From NCBI GenBank assembly GCA_963556255.1, contig OY744604.1:73386279-73450278 (forward strand): 64,000 bases of DNA. The letters run 5' to 3'. Under the pieces are notes generated by a model. It saw nothing but the letters and a program-made list of their open reading frames with translations. It made no database searches and was not told the DNA's origin. This DNA comes from Allolobophora icterica (taxonomy: Eukaryota; Annelida; Clitellata; Crassiclitellata; Lumbricidae). Of this stretch, positions 22,900 to 32,319 are shown piece by piece. Positions within the stretch are counted from its first letter, which is position 1; each line of letters begins with the position of its first letter. The position numbers were made by a program, and so were the translations under genes.

Positions 22900-25800
22900 T
22901 GAATTTATAACTATATCTCTATAAATGCGACTGGATATCATCTCCAGATGAATTTTTAGAATCTGAATCTCGTAGTTTTGTTTGATAGTCGTCTCGGACT
23001 TGTAGACTTTTGGAGTTTTATATATGCGTTTGGCGTTTTACGCCCGTTTAATCTCGTGGTTGCACTGCCAACAACCCCTCTACTCTCATCGTTGCATCGT
23101 CAACAGCCTCTACCTAATAAGTTCAGATTTTGTCACGTTGTTTCTTTTCAACGACTGGATTAACTATATAGTTTTGAGGTTGACAGTGAGTGAACTACCT
23201 TATGCCTTTAAACGGAATACTAATGGATGTACCGCCAACGCCAACTTTCACGTATACGTCTGAGCAGATTCGTTCGTATTATTCTCTCACTCATCATGTT
23301 TGCCGTCGAACAAGGAAAGTTCTTTTCCAATTTCGACTATGGCGGCCTGCGTCAGCCCGTGCTCGGGACTCATTTCCTCCTCTACCACCGGTTTCTGCTG
23401 CTGCTGTCCGACTGCGGGATGGGGCTGATTCGGTGCCTACACCATCGTCGACGTGCACCTTGTCGTCGTCGTCAGCTTCTTCTCTGACAAAGTCTTCGTC
23501 TTCCAGTCGAGATAGCGTCCGGCTGCGGGACGGGGTTGATTTGGCGCTTACACCATCGTCGACGTGCACCTCGTCGTCGTCGTCAGCTTCTTCTCCGACC
23601 AAGTCTTCGTCTTCCAGTCGAGATAGCGTCCGCCTTGCCACTTGGAATATTCGCTCCTTGCGGAAAAAATACGTTACTATTGCAGATACGATACTCTCTA
23701 ATGATCTTGACTTCCTATTGGTTACTGAATCGTGGCACCATTCCTCAATGGATGTAGCCCTGCGCCGGTCCTCGCCGCCGGGCTACTCTTTCGTCGACCG
23801 TCCTAGGAACGCCGTTTCAGATGAGGATTCTCGGGGTGGTGGCATCGTCATATACCACCGGGCGGTCCTGCCTCTTCGACCGGTTGTCATATCTACTCTT
23901 CCAACAACCTTTGAGGTCTTGGCTGTCACGGCGTCGTCGTCCTGTGGCCCTATGACGATCCTTGTCATCTATCGTCCAGGCTCCGAACCACCAACAACGA
24001 CATTCTTCAGTGAATTCACCACGCTGCTCGAGCAGTTTGCTCTCTACAACTCTCAGTTGGTCATTGCTGGTGACCTTAACATCCATCTTGAAGATCCAGA
24101 AATCCCTGCGACTGCTGAGTTCACAGCCATCATGGAGCAGTTTGGTTTGACGCAGCATGTTGCTGAATCGACACATCAACTGGGTGGGTGGCTTGATGTG
24201 CTCATAACCCGAGACGACTGCCAACTGCTGGACCTGAGTGTCCAACCTCCGACTATCTCAGACCACGGCCTCGTCGTTGCTTCAGTGCCGTTTTTTCACC
24301 CGGTTCCAACGCATGCCGAGGGACAATATCGTGACTGGCGGAAGCTGGACCGTGATTCCTTCCGTGAGGCTTTACTTCGAGTTCCTGCCTTTGCTGATCC
24401 GTCAACCTTAGCCGAAGCATCAACTGTCGATCTTTTCACCCTATATGAGACCACCATGACGGATCTTGTTAACACCTTACTTCCATCACACACAGCTAGA
24501 ACGCGCCAGTCTGCTCTCACACCGTGGTTCGATGCCGAGTGTCGTTCATTTCGGCGCCATGCTCGTCGTCTGGAGAGGCGTTACAGGCGCACTAAGCTGC
24601 CTGCTGACCGCGCTGCCTGGGTGCAATATGTCCGCGAGATGCATCGGCAGTACAGACGGAAAGAGCAGGCCTACTGGGAACACAAGATCGCTTGCCACTC
24701 GAGGGATCCTAAGAGGCTCTGGTCGACCTTAAATGACCTCCTTGGCCGTGCTCGACCTGCTGGACGCTCAGCTACACCACTCTTCTCGCCAGATACCTTT
24801 CTCGAGGCATTTACTGCGAAAGTAAATTCTGTCCGAGAGACCACTGCCGGTTCTCCTCCGCCGGTCTATACACCGACTAACTGTGAACTTTCCGCCCTGG
24901 ATCCAATCTCAAGTCAGGATTTACGACGAGTCATCTTAGCTTCTGCGCCTAAGACATGCGATTTGGACCCGCTTCCTACATCTCTTCTTCAAGAATTCGT
25001 GGATATTTTACTCCCTTTCCTGACGGTCCTCTGCAACAGCTCCCTTCGTGAGGGCATCCTGCCTGTCTCACAGAAAAGATCCATCCTCATCCCGGTGCCT
25101 AAACGCGAGGGATTGGATTTGGCTGACCCTAATAACTTTAGGCCTATAGCTAATGTGTCTTTTATCTCTAAAATTATTGAAAAGGTAGTAGCTACTCAGC
25201 TTACTGTCCACCTTGATAAGAATGACCTTTTACCAACTTACCAGTCGGGCTTTCGAAAAGGTCACTCTACTGAGACCTTGTTGGTACGCCTCCTCTCGGA
25301 CATTTATGGGGCCATTGATAAGTCACAGGTTACTCTATTGGCACTGTTCGATGTAAGCGCTGCATTCGATACAGTTGATCATACTATTCTTTTGACACGC
25401 CTCTCTACCTCTTATGGTCTCTCTGGAAATTTTCTTGGCTGGCTTACCTCATACCTTCAGGACCGCTCTTGCATTGTGGCTTGTGGGTCTGCTAGGTCAC
25501 CCTGGGTTCCTGCTCCATTTGGCCTGCCCCAGGGCTCTGTTTTGGGTCCCCTATTGTACATACTCTATACTGCTGACCTTGGTCCCCTCTTGGCGGCCAG
25601 TGCAGTCTTAAGTCAGTCCTACGCGGATGACCTCCAAGCGTATGTCCACTGCTCACCATTGGCTGCTGCTGCTGCAGTTCGAGAGATCGCCCGAGTCGTG
25701 GGGAATTTGGAGGCCTGGATGTCCTCAAACCGTCTACGGTTAAACCCGGCAAAGACCCAATATATCTGGTTTGGTACGCGCCAACAGCTTGCAAAAATTA

Positions 25801-26550
25801 ACCTTGAGGGTCTGGCACTTGAATTTCCCTGGGTTTCATTTGCCTCCTCAGTACGGGATCTTGGTGTAATTCTGGATCAAGAGCTCACATTCATGCGACA
25901 TATTAATTTGCTTTGTCGGGACTCTTATTATCAACTTCGTCAGTTAAGGGTAGTCTCCCGTACTCTGACGCAGGCAGCTGCTTCTACCCTTGTCCATGCG
26001 TTTGTGGTTTCCCGTCTGGACTACTGTAGCGCTCTTTACGCTGGCCTCCCAGCTGCCCGCCTTGGGTGTTTGGACCGGGTTTTGCGTGCAGCCGCACGTC
26101 TTATTGGTCGCATCCCCAGATTTGGCCAGGTTTCTCTTTATATGCGGGATGTTCTGCACTGGCTCCCTTTCCCGCTGCGGATCGCCTATAGGGTCTCTGC
26201 ACTGGTTAGGCGTTGTCTAGAGGGACTTGCTCCCCCATACCTGCGGGAGTTGTGTCGCTCTACCTCGGGGGTCTTGCGGAGATCTGCTCTTCGCTCGGCT
26301 GACCAGGCCGAGCTATTGGTCCCCCGCACGCGGACAGCCATTATGCAGCGACGTTCTTTTTCGGTCGCTGGACCTGCAACCTGGAATGGCCTTCCTGTTG
26401 CACTTCGCCTGGTCCCTATGACTCACTCTACCTTGTTTCTTGCAAACTTAAAAACTACTCTCTTTAGCCGTGGTTGGACTAGGAGCGCTCCTGAGTAGAT
26501 AACCTTGAAGGGGCGCTATATAAAAGCTCATTAATAATAATAATAATAAT
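22900..26550 (+). mobile_element. nearly full-length CR1/L2-like non-LTR retrotransposon
   Basis: Includes an uninterrupted endonuclease-RT ORF (23190-26498), a short 3' UTR with GGGGCGCTATATAAAAGC and a terminal (TAA)n at about 26530-26550. The 5' boundary is uncertain; about 290 bp upstream of the ATG may be 5' UTR. It is inserted in plus orientation in gene A's CUB1 intron (gene on minus). A diverged tail of this or a related family is at 33140-33200. Confidence 0.82.
23190..26498 (+). CDS. LINE ORF2-type endonuclease-reverse transcriptase, 1102 aa
   Basis: A single open frame. Residues about 75-150 contain two near-identical 37-residue Ser-rich repeats (SSSSASS, SSSSSRDSVRL). The apurinic-type endonuclease follows (about 150-370): LATWNIRSL, LLVTESWH, GGIVIYHR, IAGDLNIH and ISDHGLVV. 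Reverse transcriptase (about 590-860): NFRPIANVSFISKIIEKVV, YQSGFRKGHSTETLL, LFDVSAAFDTVDH (motif A), GLPQGSVLGPLL (motif B) and SYADDLQAY (motif C). The C-terminal part has SRLDYCSALYAGLP and LHWLPFPLRI. No stop or frameshift was seen and the catalytic motifs are present, so it may be active or recently active. No separate ORF1 was found upstream. Confidence 0.9.
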   Translation: MNYLMPLNGILMDVPPTPTFTYTSEQIRSYYSLTHHVCRRTRKVLFQFRLWRPASARARDSFPPLPPVSAAAVRLRDGADSVPTPSSTCTLSSSSASSLTKSSSSSRDSVRLRDGVDLALTPSSTCTSSSSSASSPTKSSSSSRDSVRLATWNIRSLRKKYVTIADTILSNDLDFLLVTESWHHSSMDVALRRSSPPGYSFVDRPRNAVSDEDSRGGGIVIYHRAVLPLRPVVISTLPTTFEVLAVTASSSCGPMTILVIYRPGSEPPTTTFFSEFTTLLEQFALYNSQLVIAGDLNIHLEDPEIPATAEFTAIMEQFGLTQHVAESTHQLGGWLDVLITRDDCQLLDLSVQPPTISDHGLVVASVPFFHPVPTHAEGQYRDWRKLDRDSFREALLRVPAFADPSTLAEASTVDLFTLYETTMTDLVNTLLPSHTARTRQSALTPWFDAECRSFRRHARRLERRYRRTKLPADRAAWVQYVREMHRQYRRKEQAYWEHKIACHSRDPKRLWSTLNDLLGRARPAGRSATPLFSPDTFLEAFTAKVNSVRETTAGSPPPVYTPTNCELSALDPISSQDLRRVILASAPKTCDLDPLPTSLLQEFVDILLPFLTVLCNSSLREGILPVSQKRSILIPVPKREGLDLADPNNFRPIANVSFISKIIEKVVATQLTVHLDKNDLLPTYQSGFRKGHSTETLLVRLLSDIYGAIDKSQVTLLALFDVSAAFDTVDHTILLTRLSTSYGLSGNFLGWLTSYLQDRSCIVACGSARSPWVPAPFGLPQGSVLGPLLYILYTADLGPLLAASAVLSQSYADDLQAYVHCSPLAAAAAVREIARVVGNLEAWMSSNRLRLNPAKTQYIWFGTRQQLAKINLEGLALEFPWVSFASSVRDLGVILDQELTFMRHINLLCRDSYYQLRQLRVVSRTLTQAAASTLVHAFVVSRLDYCSALYAGLPAARLGCLDRVLRAAARLIGRIPRFGQVSLYMRDVLHWLPFPLRIAYRVSALVRRCLEGLAPPYLRELCRSTSGVLRRSALRSADQAELLVPRTRTAIMQRRSFSVAGPATWNGLPVALRLVPMTHSTLFLANLKTTLFSRGWTRSAPE

Positions 26551-26723
26551 TGATTTGCGCCATTGACTGATGCGTGGTTACTAAGTAGTGGTGCTTAATA
26601 AATGCAAAATGGTGATAGTATTATTAGTGTTTTTGTTATTGTTGTTCTGCAATAAATTATATTGCTTTGACTGCCACGCTTATGGTAAACTTAAGAAGAG
26701 GTATTGTAAATATTTGCACTTGC

Positions 26724-26896
26724 CGACACATAATCTGATGAAGATCGGTCCAATTCAAAAGTCTCGAAGCTTAACGTTATCGAACTGACGGCTGAGAGCG
26801 AAATCGTGTATGTACACTGGGAATTGCTGTTATAGACATTCGGGTAGTTTGGAGACATAAAAACACCGTAGGTCGAGGTGTAAGTGCCTCCGCAAC
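26724..26896 (-). CDS. gene A exon 2: first half of CUB1
   Basis: Phase 1 to 0 exon of 173 nt, acceptor CATAG before 26896. It encodes [38 protein letters not shown] and DYVS. By alignment with gene B (donor GTAAGT at 44973), the donor here is GCAAGT (26723-26718), a GC-AG intron. An alternative GT lies a few bases inside the exon but would break the phase. All cysteines expected of the first CUB half are present. Confidence 0.85.
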
Positions 26897-27292
26897 CTAT
26901 GGAATACACACGCTATTAAAATAATTGTGACCGTTAAGTATAAAATTCTCTTTCGCTTTCAAAAGAAGCCCAGTGCTAAAGGTTGTATCTGACTGACCCC
27001 GGATTTCAATGAGATACTAAGTTGAAAGCATAGCCCAGCCTTATTGAGACACGTAGGTGATTGATTTAGCGTCAGCCTTGCAATGTGGATTGTATGAGTT
27101 GGAACAAGCATTGTTTGCCATTGCATTGCGGCTCTTAAAATGCACATAAAATAGTCTTGCTTCAAAATGCTTCATTCTGTGCATAAACTGTTTAAAATTT
27201 AAGAAACCGTTAAGTTAACCACTCCGTTGAGATAAAGATAACAGAAGCATTGTTAATGACATCATTTTATTAGACTCGGTATATAATAATAT

Positions 27293-27521
27293 GTGGGGCG
27301 TGGTGGCTCAGTGGTAAGTTCGGCGCCTTGTGACCGGAGGGTTGCAGGTTCGAATCCCACTCTAGCCGCTGCGTACGGACCTTGAGCAAGTCCTTCACTC
27401 GCAATTGCTCGTGGCGCTTCGGCGTGAAAATTCCGGCACAGTATTAATGCTGTAGTCGGGAGCGCCTCTGAGTAGTAGTTGACTTTGAGAGGCGCTATAG
27501 AAATATTCGGAATATAAAAAA
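27293..27521 (+). mobile_element. tRNA-derived SINE (family 1), copy 2
   Basis: Nearly identical to 8031-8262: same A-box TGGCTCAGTGG, B-box GGTTCGAATCC and GAGGCGCTATAGAAATAT tail. Flanked by direct repeats ATATAATAAT at 27281-27290 and 27522-27531, consistent with target-primed insertion. Confidence 0.9.
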
Positions 27522-27860
27522 ATATAATAATAATTTGTTCTTTAATTATGCGCCGGCAAACGCACTGCAGAGAGCGGCGACGTCTTGTGATCATCCCCAA
27601 ACTGTGTACAAGTCAGTGGCATAGGCCTACACGTATTTCGCTAGGGAGCGTAAGCTGCATAACAATTTCGAAACACCTCTCTGCCCTCTCACCTCGGCAG
27701 AGATTGTAAACCCCTTGTCTGGGTTGACAATCCTTCACACTAACCTCAGGATTACGCGCAATCTTTGATTACAATATAAATTCTGTTCATGATTTGGCTG
27801 AAGTATGGTTAGCACGCAAGAAATTATGAAAAATCGTATTGGCTGAATAAAAGCTTAGAC

Positions 27861-28419
27861 CAGAGTTTCCCAGCCTTTTTTGGCCAGGGAACCCTTCTCA
27901 TCTTTATTTATTACTAGCTGGTTTATCCGGCGTTGCCCGGAGTTATAACTTTCAATCCCTGCACCCCCACTACCCACCACCACCTACCATCCACCATAAT
28001 CCCAGAACCTTTAAATTTTCCTCATTGAGTCAGCGCAAAGTTGGGTTTTTATACCAGCAATTAAATTATGTTCGGATTCGTTTCGTCGAGGTAACGATAA
28101 CAAAGATGGCTTCGTCCCCATTCATACTTACAGCTCTAACTTACATAGGTCCTCTATAATATTATTCTATTTAATTACTGGATAGCTTAAGGGTACTGAA
28201 ATTTAAGATTAACGCTCAATAGGAGCAAAATACAAAAGAGACGACTGACGGCAGTTTTAAACTTTATAAAACTGTTGTGTATTTTTAAAAACTGATTGGA
28301 ATGTTTTATTCCAATGAAATTTCTCAATGAATATTCGTTTAAACTACAACGTTTCACGGAACCCTTGTGATCAGCCCGCGAAACCCTTGGGTTCCGCGGA
28401 ACCACTTTGGGAAACGCTG
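27861..28419. mobile_element. hAT-type MITE CAGAGTTTCCCA, 559 bp
   Basis: Ends CAGAGTTTCCCAGCC and GGGAAACGCTG, with inner arms GGCCAGGGAACCC and GGGTTCCGCGGAACC. Perfect 8-bp repeats GCTTAGAC lie at 27853-27860 and 28420-28427. In gene A's first intron. The minus ORF 28187-28450 is not a gene. Confidence 0.88.
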
Positions 28420-28549
28420 GCTTAGACGGAGGTAATAAAAGGTTCAGCAATTAATTTCATTTTTTCAGCGTTTCCGATCATGTGGGCCATATTTTGAACA
28501 TTTACAAATGCTTGACATATAGATGAATGGATTAACTTGTGCTACTCAC

Positions 28550-28625
28550 TTTGAGCCTCGATTTTACCAATAGTAGAGGCAAGATGCAAAATTGAACAAA
28601 GGAGGGTCCATTTATCGAATGTCAT
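28550..28625 (-). CDS. gene A exon 1: signal peptide
   Basis: ATG at 28625-28623, followed by MTFDKWTLLCSILHLASTIG and KIEAQ, ending in phase 1 at a GTGAGT donor. Short polar start, hydrophobic core and a small-residue end (IEAQ) fit a cleaved secretory signal. The start was chosen because the paralogous exon at 47757-47679 begins with the same M(T/A)FDKWTLL and both lack an upstream in-frame extension of similar sequence. Confidence 0.82.
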
Positions 28626-28629
28626 CGTT

Positions 28630-30440
28630 TTGGAGATAATTCTAAAAACGTAAACAAAAAGTTAAAATAAATAGATACAATTGTAATAGCTGAAATGTGT
28701 CACAATAGTTTCCGAAGTACTATAACTCTGCATTCTAAGACTTATTCCCTCCGGTAAGGTAACTTGATTAGGCATTATAAGTTATTTTAGCCAGCAGTTA
28801 GGCCTATTAGAGTAACTTTGTGTTCGAGGTAGCCTACCTCTTAATTGCGAGGACATTTCTATGAACCTGAATCATATCGTAAATGTCTTATGCGGAAAAA
28901 TACAACACAAACTCAATATCAGTACGACATTTTAGATCTACCTATATACTTGTTGCCGAATCGTTGTAGTAAAGATTGTTGTACTGCAGCACCAACGAAA
29001 AGTTTGGATAGCAACCAATATTAGACTGATTTCTAATCTCGTGCAAGCCTAGAACTTGCCAAGGTAGCATAGTCAAGTACCTGAAGAACATAACTAAACT
29101 GATTACGCGAGATCTTACACCCCTGCCTACGGAAGCAAACACGCGCACACTCACACACACAATATTTCAATCAGGAATTTAGTAGACTATAGACCTAATC
29201 GAGTAAATTCCTGATTGAAAAATTATCAGTTTTATACTACTAAATACATACTTCAACTGCGCAGGTGTCTAATGCACAAAGCATCAACCGATGGCACACC
29301 AAAACCAAGCCGTATTCAGGTCAATATCCAGAAGATCAGTCCGTTTCACTAAGCTATTTGCAATCTTCAAGAGCGTCTTGACAATATATGCGATTTTAAA
29401 AACATTCTAGCTATCAGAAGTCTTACGAATCTCTTAACCATAAGTTATCCTAGGCCTATATTAATGATGCCTAACTTCGGTACTTCGATATTTAAGCTGT
29501 GTCACTTATCAGATTTATCCTCTAACGCACGCATATAAATTCACTATCTAATGTGTTCGACCGATCAAGGTATGAGCATTTTAAGATTGACATGTAGGCC
29601 TACATCAAGTGAACTTAACTACACAAGCTTACACTGCAACTCTTTGTAACACACCCATCAGCTTAAGAGAAGCTTGTGGTTGTTGGTATAATTAAGCATT
29701 TATCAAGCTCTGTTATCTAATAAGCAATCATTAATGTGGGGCGCTGAGCAATTGTGAGTTAGGGATTTGCTCAAGGTCCTACACAGTGACCATCTCAGAC
29801 TCAGATTCGTACCCCGCGTTGCAACGCGAGCGCTCTCAACAATCGACCGAGTGTCCTGCAATAGGCAATTTTGTGCAACGGTTTTGACTTGGTGAAAATC
29901 GGAGATGAGACAGAGCGACGGATAGCCCTATCACAGAGTATATTTAGGTATGTAAGGTAATTATGGAAGCTAGATAAGTTTCTAGACATTGAGGCGTCTT
30001 AGAAGCTAGGAATTTGAAATAGGATGAGAGAGATATAGGCCCTATTGCTGGTATATAAGCAATGCAAACTCTAGATATAATTATATAATGGGCGTAAGGC
30101 AGATCATGGCAATGCAGAATAGGGAACAAGGTGACCGATTAACCCACAGACCAGAGTCCGGAGGAATAAGCACAAAGGCTCCAGAGGCTGGATGACCTAG
30201 ACTCTAGGTTTTACCTCTTGTCCATGTGATGGTAGGATCTATTCTAAACAAAGAACTACCATTAAAACCCTTATAGGGTCACGATATTTCTCAACCGATT
30301 TTGGTCACCGGGGGGTAAAAAAATACCCCAACTGTGATTCGCATGATTCCTATGATAAACTCCGATTTTCAAGTATAAAACTAAAAAAAGTTATTTATAG
30401 AAGGTACTGACATTATTGTTTTAATCTATGGAGCACAGGC
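28630..30440. other. 5' flank of gene A, intergenic
   Basis: Presumed promoter region of gene A, but no TATA box or other site can be defended. A SINE-like remnant (GGTACGAATCTGAG read on the minus strand) lies near 29730-29840. An AT-rich direct repeat of GTAAATTCCTGATTGAAA type occurs near 29170-29220. Otherwise nothing recognised. Confidence 0.35.
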
Positions 30441-30471
30441 TATTGCTGACGTCATTGTTTACTGTGTAGTA

Positions 30472-30675
30472 ATGTATGCAGAACAACCGGCACCTAGTCG
30501 GTGCGCAACAAATCCAGCGAAGAAACGTGGTCGATGCCACTCGTGTCCACGTTAAGACGACAAGAAATGTGAACACAAATGCACTAAGTGCAACAGTTTC
30601 GTGTGCGGAAAGCATGCAGTCAAAACACTTGCATATTCCTGCTTATCCTGCCCACTTTCCCTCTCTGCAGATGCA
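30472..30675 (+). pseudogene. remnant of a piggyBac-type transposase C-terminus
   Basis: One frame reads KKRGRCHSCPR, a stop, then DDKKCEHKCTKCNSFVCGKH. The spacing CxxC...CxxxCxxC...CxxH is like the cysteine-rich domain that ends piggyBac-family transposases. The in-frame TAA and loss of the catalytic part make it a remnant. CCCTTATAGGG near 30269 could be a trace of a terminus but is not supported by a second end. Confidence 0.45.
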
Positions 30676-30889
30676 GAATGACTGTTCAGTAAATGCTGAA
30701 CGGTACCGTTTGTGTTCATTGTAATATCATTGAGTTTATAATGTCATAATTTAGCAGAACTTCATTTATTCATCCTATATTGGGCAATATTAGATTAGAT
30801 TACCATTACTCCGATTAGATTAGAATAAATCAGAGTAGCTTATCTAAGTTAGGTGAAATTCTGTTACAATAGAAATTACTATTAAACGC

Positions 30890-31112
30890 ATACAATCAAT
30901 GTTATGCATCAGTGTTCTCGAACATATAATATGCAATAATTGAATATAATCGACGTTTGCATTGTCTCACAATCTCAACAGATTGTTGCATTGAAGTTTT
31001 ATTTTGTGATTGAAAAGAGGTTTAAAAGTAATTATATTTTAAATTGTATAACTAGGCATATCTTACAAAGACGAAACATTATTTAATTTATCACCTGAAC
31101 TCAGTCTCGTAC
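30890..31112 (-). pseudogene. relic of a receptor gene: CUB2 intron and exon end
   Basis: Matches the intron next to CUB2a in gene A (18350-18540) and gene B (38945-39144): ATTGTCTCAC, ATTGCATTGAAGTT, CATATCTTACAAA and then TCACCTGAACTCAGTCTCGT, which is the CUB2a exon's 3' end plus donor. The rest of the exon is missing; the match stops at about 31110. This is a scrap of a further gene copy sitting between genes A and B. Confidence 0.65.
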
Positions 31113-31445
31113 TCTAATCGTTTGGAGGCCGCATCTCATTCTGCGAAAACACATTATGACAATGATATCTCAATGTTGTCCAACACATAGGCTAACCCTA
31201 AGATACGTGCTGCTAAGAACACGTCACCTTTCTGCGAAATCTGCGAATATGATAAAAGAAACGCTATTGTTTGACCTTTTGTAGAAGTTCTAACAACAAA
31301 ATGATTTTAACGACACTAAGTAATCGTGCCATTTATATTCCAGTCGATCGTTTAAGCTAATCTTTCAACGTGTATCATTCTAGCTTAAAGAATCAAGGAG
31401 CGGTCCACAAAAAACATGAGGCAACTAAACAATTCATATGAAGTA
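31113..31445 (-). pseudogene. rearrangement scar where gene B's Ig2/TM exons should be
   Basis: 31121-31260 resembles 55045-55160 (tail/TM intron of gene C): GAAAACACAT, AATGATATCTCAA, TTGTCCAACA and TGCTGCTAAGA. 31345-31430 resembles 54955-55030: GTCGATC, AACGTGTATGATTCTA and CATGAAGCAACTAAACAATTC. 31433 onward resembles 56700 onward: GAAGTACAACAGAA and ATTTTGTTCTCGTTGTTT. The pieces are out of order and the exons at 55335 and 56287 have no counterpart. Confidence 0.65.
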
Positions 31446-31989
31446 CAACAGAAGCTGAACATTTTGTTCTCGTTGTTTTGAAACGTAAAGTATCAGATTT
31501 ACAATATGAGGAATGCATCATACAACCAGATTGCTTTTTGGTATAGGACGTAGCATAAAGACACGAGCGATATCTAAGGAGTTAACTTATAGCCCCAGGA
31601 GCAGACCTGTTCCATATCAGGTTCATCTAATTCTTTGAACTATTCGTCTCTCAAAAATTCACTTCCTCACCTCCTCTATGCATGATAATGTAAACTCGAT
31701 CCGAAATATTCCGTTATTCAACGCTGCATTTGTCTACGCGAAGTAAAAACTAAAATTATCAAATTAGCCTAATATTTCTCAATCCTATTATAAAACACAC
31801 TCAGCAATCTTTATGAAACCATTATTAAAAGAGGACATTGTATAAAATTCAACAGGCTACATCAGGATTTCATACGTGAACTGCTTCTGAGTGCAATAAT
31901 TTATTTCCATAATACGGATTTGCTATAGGCCTAAGTATAGAGTCACATAAGCAGGCTACTGTCTAAGATTTAATCTTGAATATACTTAC

Positions 31990-32319
31990 ATAAAACGTTG
32001 TAAGGATAGGTAGATACTTTATAGCTGTATTCTGGAGTATTTGTTGCGTAATCTTTACGATTAACTGGAGCAGAAAAGGTCAGCTTGAATTCGTACGAAG
32101 GAACAACTTCAGGCTCAGCTGTGACATTGATGGAAGAGATGATTCTATTTGGCAGCGTGATGTTAGAAAAGGCAGATGACTTTCCGGTGGAATTCCAGGA
32201 ATAAAGCATCGGTAGAATGGGAGCAGGTGCAACGGAACCGTTAAATTTCACAGAATACTGAAACGTTAGCACGTCTCCTTTGACAACGTCCCACTCTTTG
32301 AAAATAGTGGAATACACAT
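31990..32319 (-). CDS. gene B exon 9: D domain, cysteine-free
   Basis: Phase 1-1 exon of 330 nt, acceptor TGTAG, donor GTAAGT. It encodes about 110 residues with no cysteine: [63 protein letters not shown]. Several N-glycosylation sequons (NGS, NST, NIT, NVT). Length and strand pattern would fit an Ig-like fold that has lost its disulfide, but I recognise no family. The paralogue in gene C (57223-57555) is almost identical in the core and differs at both ends. Confidence 0.8.

Larger units (their letters stand above)
7804..28625 (-). pseudogene. gene A: SP-CUB1-CUB2-CUB3-Ig-TM-tyrosine tail receptor, with a stop in CUB3
   Basis: Ten exons on the minus strand: 28625-28550, 26896-26724, 22213-22042, 18715-18540, 18271-18109, 15352-15174, 14318-14153, 12792-12475, 9254-9126 and 7904-7804. 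Their lengths sum to 1653 nt, exactly 551 codons including the stop, and every junction is phase-compatible (1,0,1,0,1,0,1,1,1). The predicted product is a type I membrane protein with three CUB domains, one Ig domain, one membrane span and an ITAM-like tail. Compared with gene C it lacks the D and Ig2 exons. A TAA at 14213-14211 would truncate it after 348 residues, giving a secreted SP-CUB-CUB-half-CUB protein unless the allele varies or exon 7 is skipped. Introns are loaded with transposons. Confidence 0.75.

Noticed and set aside
23294..23641. Minus-strand ORF overlapping the LINE
   Set aside because: Shadow of the Ser-rich repeat of the LINE ORF on the other strand.
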